A DNA stretch of 64,000 nucleotides from DATADW01 sp963733905 (lineage in GTDB: Bacteria; Actinomycetota; Acidimicrobiia; Spongiisociales; DATADW01). The stretch lies in assembly GCA_963733905.1 (NCBI GenBank), contig CAVTEU010000018.1, positions 372,001 to 436,000 of the forward strand. The letters are read 5' to 3'. This document shows positions 58,537 to 64,000 of this stretch, one piece after another (position 1 is the stretch's first letter; every line of letters starts with the position of its first letter). Made by a program: the position numbers and the translations under genes. A model generated the notes under the pieces. It was not told the origin of the DNA. It did no database searches and saw nothing but the letters and a program-made list of their open reading frames with translations.

Positions 58537-59391
58537 ATGGGCCGCTACGCCATCAAGACCCCACCGCAGAACGCCAACTGGGAGGACATGCTTGCCATCT
58601 GGCGTGAAGCGGATGGCATCGATTTGTTCGAGTCGGCCTGGAACTTCGACCACTTCTACCCGATCCACGGTGATCCCAACGGTCCGTGCATGGAAGCCTG
58701 GGTCACCCTCACCGCGCTGGCGCAGGCGACATCGAGGATCCGCATCGGGTGCATGGTCAACGGGATGCACTTCCGCCACCCCGCCATCACCGCCAACATG
58801 GCGGCATCGCTCGACATCGTCTCGGGCGGTCGGCTCTACCTCGGTCTCGGCGCCGGCTGGCAGGAGCAGGAGGCGAGCTCCTACGGGCTCGACCTGGGGA
58901 CGATGACGGAGCGGATGGACCGTTTCGACGAGGGCGTCGAGGTCATCGTCCGCCTCCTCACCCAGGAGACCACCGACTTCGAGGGTGAGCACTACCGGCT
59001 AGCCGGGGCACGCTGCGAGCCAAAGCCGATCCAGCGGCCCCAACTACCCATCGCCATCGGCGGTGGAGGCGAGAAGCGCACCCTCAAGACCGTGGCGCGT
59101 TGGGCCCAGTGGTGGGACGGGCTCCAGGCCGAGCCCGAGGAATGGAAGCGCAAGCACGAGGTGCTGACCGATCACTGTGAGGCAATCGACCGTGACCCGG
59201 CCGAGATCACCTGCAGCGTCCACGTGGGTTACTCCCGCGGCGATGACCCGGAGGCGATCGCCGATGCCGCCGAGGAGCGGTTCCAGGCAGGGGCGGACGT
59301 CGTCGTCTTCAGCATGCGGTCGCCCTACGACGTCTCGATGGTCGAGCCGCTCGCCAATGCGCTGGCCGAGTCGGTCGGAGCCTCCCGCTAG
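58537..59391 (+). CDS. LLM-class (F420-type) oxidoreductase
   Basis: 284 residues, intact, starting MGRYAIKTPPQNANWEDMLA. Luciferase-like barrel: LFESAWNFDHFYPIHGDPNG, then LALAQATSRIRIG-like GCMVNGMHFRHPAI, SLDIVSGGRLYLGLGAGWQE and PKPIQRPQLPIAIGGGGEKR. The long SSYGLDLG/MTERMDRFDEG segment is typical of F420-dependent members. First gene of a rightward four-gene cluster; 39 bp separate it from the dehydrogenase. Substrate unknown. Confidence 0.88.
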   Translation: MGRYAIKTPPQNANWEDMLAIWREADGIDLFESAWNFDHFYPIHGDPNGPCMEAWVTLTALAQATSRIRIGCMVNGMHFRHPAITANMAASLDIVSGGRLYLGLGAGWQEQEASSYGLDLGTMTERMDRFDEGVEVIVRLLTQETTDFEGEHYRLAGARCEPKPIQRPQLPIAIGGGGEKRTLKTVARWAQWWDGLQAEPEEWKRKHEVLTDHCEAIDRDPAEITCSVHVGYSRGDDPEAIADAAEERFQAGADVVVFSMRSPYDVSMVEPLANALAESVGASR

Positions 59392-59430
59392 GTAAGACCG
59401 GCTTTACTGCAGGACGGTCAAAGGAGGACG

Positions 59431-60314
59431 ATGGAGGTCGGGTTCATCGGGCTCGGTGACATGGGACAGGGGATCATCCCCCGTCTGATCGATGCCGGGC
59501 ACAGGGTGACCGGTTGGAACCGAACCATCGAGAAGGCGGCGCCTCTCCTCCAGATCGGCATGGAATGGGCCGACTCGCCCCGCCAGGTCGCAGAGCGCTC
59601 CGAGGCGGTCATCTCGATCGTGACCGACGCCGCCGCGGTGCGGGAGGTGGCGCTCGGCGATGACGGGGTGATCGCCGGGTTGCGACCCGGATCGGTCTAC
59701 CTCGACATGAGCACGATCGATCCCGGAGAGTCCCGATCGATCGCCGACGCCTTCGCTGCCGCTAGGCCTGACCATGCTCGATGCCCCCATCTCGGGCAGC
59801 CCGATCACGTTGGCGGAGGGGAAGGCGTCGATCATGGTGGGAGGCGACCGGTCGGCCTTCGACCGGGTGGAGCCCATGTTGCGATCGATCGGTCCCAAGG
59901 TGAGCTACATCGGCGGCAGCCGGCGCCGCAGCTCAGATGAAGGTGGCCATCAACCTCTGCCTGATCGTCGAGATGGTGGCCTTCTGCGAGGCGGTGGCGC
60001 TCGCCGAGAAGGGGGGCGTGCAACGGGAAGTGGCGGTAGACGCCATGCTGCAGAGCGTGGTCGCCTCGCCGGTGATGGGATACCGGGGGCCGTTCATCCT
60101 CGACGGGGGGATGCCGGAGAAGCCGCTGGCCAGCGTCCTCCTCCAGCAGAAGGACATGCTGCTCGCCCTCGACCTGGGGAGGCGCCAGGGGGTCCCGGTC
60201 CCGTTGGCCGCCGCCGCCAACGAGATGCTCAATGCGTGTCACGGCCTCGGTTTGGACGAACGGGATTTCGTCACCGTCTTCGACGTCTACCGGACCATGG
60301 CGGGGATGCTGTGA
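59431..60314 (+). CDS. Beta-hydroxyacid dehydrogenase (3-hydroxyisobutyrate dehydrogenase-like, frame-broken)
   Basis: About 294 codons. NAD(P)-binding MEVGFIGLGDMGQGIIPRLI, YLDMSTIDPGESRSIADAFA, the substrate loop DAPISGSPITLAEGKASIMV and the catalytic-Lys helix MKVAINLCLIVEMVAFCEAV; C-terminal helices end FDVYRTMAGML. Breaks near 59765 and 59925. It oxidises a beta-hydroxyacid or reduces the semialdehyde; the substrate is unknown. Its stop overlaps the GTG start of the cupin gene. Confidence 0.88.
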
Positions 60315-60720
60315 CCGCCAACTTCCGCACCAGCCGGCACGACGTTCCCGTGGTGGGCGGTCTCACAGCGGCCGACGGATGGGTGGACATGCGGGTGCAG
60401 TTCCTCGTCGACAAGGCGTCGGCCGGGTCGGATCACTTGCTGCTCGGGATGGACGGTGCTCCCCCCGGGCGCCCGTCACGAGCGGCACCGGCACCCCAAC
60501 GCCGACGAGTTCTTCGTGGTGCTCAGCGGCGCGCGGTCAGGTCTACACGGATGAGGGTGTGGAGCCGGCAGGCGAGGGAGACGTGATCTTCACCGAGCGC
60601 GGCCACTGGCACGGGTTCGACAACACCGGCGACGAGGATGTCACCCTCGTCTGGGGATGGAGCGGTGCCGGTTCGCTCGAGGATGCCGGCTACGAGGTGT
60701 GCGCCCAACTTGACCACTGA
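60311..60720 (+). CDS. Cupin-fold protein (frame-broken)
   Basis: About 136 codons from GTG (VTANFRTSRHDVPVVGGLTA). Restored frame: LPPGARHERHRHPNADEFFV as cupin motif 1 (His, His, Glu) and IFTERGHWHGFDNTGDEDVT as motif 2 (His), giving a complete 3-His/1-Glu metal site. Such small cupins are dioxygenases, isomerases or sugar-binding proteins. Breaks near 60470 and 60535. It overlaps the genes on both sides. Confidence 0.8.
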
Positions 60721-61414
60721 GCCGACGGATCCCCGCATAGAGCGGGGCATGAGCCGGCAGCTCGAGGATCGCCGGCGCGTTGCTCGGACTCGGGGGCGCG
60801 ACACATCGGCTGGAAGGCGGGGTTCGGCGCCCCGGCGGCGCTGCAGCGGTTCGGTCTGACCGGACCGCTTGTCGGCTTCCTCACCGATGCCACCCTTGCC
60901 GAGACCGGGGCGAGCGTGTCCGTCGGTGGATGGGCCAACCCGGTCGCCGAACCCGAGCTCGCGGTCCACATTGGGACCGAGGTGCCGCGAGGGGCGGGAG
61001 CGGATCGGGTCCGTGAGGCGATCGTCGCCATCGGACCGGCCATCGAACTGGCCGACATCGACCCACCGCCCGACGACGTCGAGGAAGTCCTCGCCGGTGA
61101 CATCTTCCATCGCGCCGTGGTGCTCGGTGACCCCGACCCCGTTCTCGCCGGCGGGAACATCGATGGTCTCACCGGTGTGGTGATCCACGATGGCACCACC
61201 TTGCAGCCGATCACCGACCTGGAAACCCTGACCGGACGGCTTGCTCGACGTGATAGCTCACATCGCCGACACCCTGGCCGAAGCCGGGGAGGCGCTTCGG
61301 GCGGGCGACGTGGTGATCACCGGCTCGATCATCCCGGCGCTCCCCATCGGGCCCGGCCAAACGGTCGAGTTTCGACTTGGGCAGTCTGCGCCCGTCTCGG
61401 TCAGTTTCCACTGA
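60710..61414 (+). CDS. 2-keto-4-pentenoate hydratase / oxalocrotonate decarboxylase-like protein (frame-broken)
   Basis: 235 codons from TTG 60710 (LTTEPTDPRIERGMSRQLED). Restored text: GWKAGFGAPAALQRFGLTGP, VSVGGWANPVAEPELAVHIG (metal Glu of the MhpD/DmpH fold in EPELA), AIELADIDPPPDDVEEVLAG, NIDGLTGVVIHDG and DVVITGSIIPALPIGPGQTV. The family hydrates or decarboxylates 2-oxo-enoates in meta-cleavage pathways. No ring-cleavage gene is nearby, so the substrate is open. Breaks near 60775, 60830 and 61240. Confidence 0.82.
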
Positions 61415-61447
61415 GCTGGATGAGGGGTCGGGATCAGCCGGCACCGA

Positions 61448-62072
61448 TCACCGGCTCGCCGGATAGCTGAGCCGATTGACGGGTCCGCGCTTCCGCCCGA
61501 TGGCGATCCCGAGCGACATCCCCGCCACGCCCAGGGCGACCACGGCGGCGACGATGGCGGCTATCGCCAGCCCAGAGGGGCCACCTTCGCTCGCCGGGAC
61601 CGCAGCGACTTCGGGCGCAGGATCGGCGGTCGGAAGTTCGTCGCCGCTGGTCTCGAGATCGGCAGAGACAAGGTCAGAGCCGGCCATCGTCGCTGTCGGC
61701 TCGCCCACCACGAGCAGCCGGCCATCCCGTCGCCCTGGCGTGTCCCGTGGAGTTCGCAGAACACCCTTACCACCGCCGCATCGCCGACCTCGATGCTCGC
61801 CGATTGCCCAGGTTGGAGGGTACCCGTGCCGAAGGAACCGTCGACGGCGGTCAGGCTGTGGGGTAGATCGCCACGGTTGACAATCTGCACCGTGGACCCA
61901 GCTCCCACGAACTGGGCCGACCCCGAGAAGCAGCTGTCGTACATCTCGACGGTCTGGCCGGTGGCGTAGCCGGCACAGGCGCTTCGTGGTCGCCGCCCCC
62001 CGCCATTGCCGGAACCCACCCGGGCAGGATGGCAATCGTCGCTACCGCAACCACCAACAGAAATCGCCGCAT
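61448..62072 (-). CDS. Tail-anchored secreted cupredoxin-like protein (frame-broken)
   Basis: About 208 codons. Signal peptide MRRFLLVVAVATIAILPGWV, then a cupredoxin-like domain with CAGYATGQTVEMYDSCFSG and the copper-ligand pattern His (NRGDLPHSLTAVDG) with Cys-His-Met (VVRVFCELHGTRQGDGMAGL). An Ala/Pro/Glu-rich spacer (PTADPAPEVAAVPASEG) leads to one C-terminal helix (LAIAAIVAAVVALGVAGMSL) and a basic end. Breaks near 61985 and 61715. Probably an extracytoplasmic electron-transfer or copper-binding protein anchored in the membrane. Confidence 0.78.
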
Positions 62073-62140
62073 GGCTTCTCCCCTTGTGGGTCTCACATGG
62101 AGACGAGCAAGGAGTGCTGATGGTTCAATCGCCGAGCGGC

Positions 62141-62165
62141 ACGGCAGACGGCAGACGGCAGACGG
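62141..62165. repeat. Dispersed GGCAGAC repeat copy (three tandem units)
   Basis: ACGGCAGACGGCAGACGG continues for one more unit, giving three GGCAGAC units in the 140-bp gap between the tail-anchored cupredoxin and the M15 gene. It matches the arms of the hairpin at 26291-26347. Confidence 0.7.
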
Positions 62166-62212
62166 TAGAGGGAATCGAGATGTTGACCAGCGACCTCAGC
62201 ACCTAACGGTGA

Positions 62213-64000
62213 TCACGGTGCGCCGCCGACCCATTCGAAGTGGGCGGGGTCGGGGATGAGCCAGGGACCACCCCAGGTGAAACCCTGCTTCACCATGGCA
62301 TCGACCAACCGGGGGTCCTGATCGGACCCGATCCCGGTGGGATTCCCGTCCCAATTGATGTCGAGCGCAGCACCCCAGGCGTGTCGGGAGATGCCCCTGC
62401 CCGCGGCGATGAGACGCGGGTTCCAGCACCCGGCAAACTCTTCAGGGTCGACCAGCGACCCGAGATCCCGCTTCCTCATCTCGGCCATGGCGTTGTGGAC
62501 GAGCGGGAGCACGGAGCGGTGACAGGTCACCTGCCCCAGCAAGGGCAATTCGGTGGTGACGATGTTCTCGGCAACCCACCAGGATCCTGCTCGAAGGAGC
62601 GCTCGTCGACCATTCGGTAGGCGAACTCGCCGAACTGCGCCTTGATCAGGCTCTGGGGGAGCACCGCGTCGCCGTATCGCAAGAAGGGCGTCTCGCCCGG
62701 CGCCCGGAGACGCACCGGGAGCCCGGCGAACGCCGACCGGACGGCATCCTCGACGGCGGGCCGGTCCCCCTCGTACGAGATCAGCAGGTAGCGCGGCGTG
62801 ACCACGCCGAGCCTGCTTCCTGTGGCTTGTGAGACGACCACTTCGGCTGCCCCGATGACGTCGTCGGGGACTACCGCGGTCACAGTCAGCTCGCCGCCAT
62901 CGGGCAACCGCAGCCTGCCGCCAGGGCCGATCCGGCGGATAGCCGCAGATGTCGTCCCGAGCCACGCTCCGCCGCGGCGCAATCCATCCAGAAGAGTGCG
63001 CTCCGTCTCGGGCAGGAAACGCCGATATTCGAGCGGGCTGAGCGCGATTGCCTCCAGGGGGAACACGAGGCCCGACGGAGCGGTGTCGACCTCCGCCCCC
63101 TTTGCCGACACGGACTCGGTCACCGACAGCAGGTCGAGGTTGACAGAGGCGACGCCAGTCACACCCGGGAGTGCGCCCACGGCGGTGTCGATTCCCTTGG
63201 GAAGCCGTCCCGGTGTCCACGCCAAGAGAACGTCGTCCGACCCTGGTGGCGGACGGACCGGCACCGTGGGAAGCGTTGTAGCTCGAGCCTCCGGATCGCC
63301 ATCGATGAGCGGCTCGGCGAGGGGTGCGGCCGGGGCGAGGAAACCGGCGGCCAACGCCCCTGCTACGACGCCGATCCCCAGCCCGAGGAGCGGGCCGCGT
63401 CTCAATTGGCTTTCCATCTCGGTGGCCACCGCCAGAAGCTCCTCCAGACCCAGAGTGGAGCTCCGCAAGGTGATCACGTGCCCGGCCTCCACCCATTCCA
63501 ATTCACCACGGTTTGGCGTGAAACGGCCGGGGAGGCCGCGAACCTCGACTCCGATGACGTCTGCTTCCAGGGGCGGGACAAGCGATGCCCCGGGCGCCAT
63601 GGTGACCCGAAAACCGCGATCACCGGCGCCGGCATATCCGAGCACCACGGTGCGCCCATCGATCCGGACCGATGGCGGGCCAAACCCCTCGAGACCCGAT
63701 GGCACCAGCAGGAACCCGGTGGCCGAAGCTGCTTCCTCGATGGTCGTGGTCGAGGACTCGACCCACCCCTTGGGAACCATCTGGCCGGGGATCCCGAGGC
63801 TCTCGGCCACCATCCGGAGCGTTTCGGAGGGGAGGCTCCCGGTGACCACGACGTCGATGTCTTCACCGTGGATCGCAGCCTTCGACCCGTCCTCGTTCAT
63901 GTATACCCATCCGGTTGCGGTCGCCATCCGACGGACGGGGTCGCCCATGTCGCCAAAGAGGCGGCGGCCCTTCCAGGCGGGGGTCGAGGCAACCTTGAAC
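62213..64000 (-). CDS. Membrane-anchored protein with C-terminal M15 (VanY-like) peptidase domain, truncated by the window edge
   Basis: At least 596 codons; the frame stays open to the window end (KVASTPAWKGRRLFGDMGD before MATATGWVYMNEDG). A large N-terminal region of unknown type has one helix (LLGLGIGVVAGALAAGFLAP, near 63370). The C-terminal domain has M15 zinc ligands His and Asp in GISRHAWGAALDINWDGNPT and His in DPAHFEWVGG, so a D-alanyl-D-alanine carboxypeptidase or endopeptidase acting on peptidoglycan is likely. One break near 62580 joins the parts. The true start lies beyond 64000. Confidence 0.78.

Overview
The window reads as a high-G+C chromosome segment from an actinomycete, most likely class Acidimicrobiia (inference). 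Supporting markers are a WhiB regulator, a GlnA/GlnA2 pair beside a GlnR-like orphan regulator, two luciferase-like (F420-type) oxidoreductases, LtrA, an ErpA/Mrp Fe-S pair and many TetR/LacI regulators. Gene density is high, with short gaps and frequent ATGA or GTGA start/stop overlaps. About 33 of some 60 genes are interrupted by single-base frame breaks that often fall in short homopolymers. Family motifs continue on both sides of each break, so I treat these as probable sequence or assembly indels and annotate each as one gene.

Layout. 0-3 kb: a short-chain dehydrogenase and an M3 oligopeptidase, divergent. 3-6.6 kb: a small Cys/His-rich protein, a strong hairpin, four palindromes spaced exactly 36 bp, then a CsoR operator and the copper operon csoR-copZ-copA. 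6.6-12.6 kb: TetR with a divergent acyl-CoA synthetase, LtrA, a DoxX-like protein divergent from a SufR-like regulator, a PEP mutase/isocitrate lyase family enzyme and an ABM-fold protein. 12.7-16.4 kb: the nitrogen block, with glnA and glnA2 divergent around an 11-bp-phased GlnR-like box, and a GlnR-like regulator downstream. 17.5-25.6 kb: one giant secreted subtilase with three kelch/Ig/carboxypeptidase-regulatory modules. 25.7-28.2 kb: gamma-carbonic anhydrase, DUF2188 and ALDH7-type dehydrogenase.

28.4-36.1 kb is a one-direction carbohydrate locus: LacI, lipoprotein binding protein, two permeases, a glycoamylase-family (GH144-like) enzyme and a GH39-like glycosidase, with twin LacI operators upstream. 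36.2-41.1 kb: LLM oxidoreductase, RidA, S9 peptidase, ErpA and Mrp. 41.2-45.2 kb: NUDIX, MBL hydrolase and two tandem coiled-coil/LytM peptidases. 45.2-48.3 kb: selA-selB, with no selC or selD seen. 48.3-52.3 kb: WhiB, NfeD, a receiver-domain protein, a TAP-like hydrolase and tRNA-Pro(CGG).

52.4-54.7 kb: TetR with twin operators controlling an alpha/beta-hydrolase that lacks both catalytic Ser and His, translationally coupled to a membrane-anchored cupredoxin. 55-58.5 kb: a polytopic membrane protein, a secreted two-domain protein and a four-helix membrane-anchored Moco oxidoreductase. 58.5-61.4 kb: a tight four-gene catabolic-looking operon (LLM, beta-hydroxyacid dehydrogenase, cupin, hydratase). 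61.4-64 kb: a tail-anchored cupredoxin and an M15 peptidase running off the window edge. The strongest candidates for something undescribed are the phased palindromes, the pseudo-hydrolase/cupredoxin pair, the giant modular subtilase and the four-gene operon.
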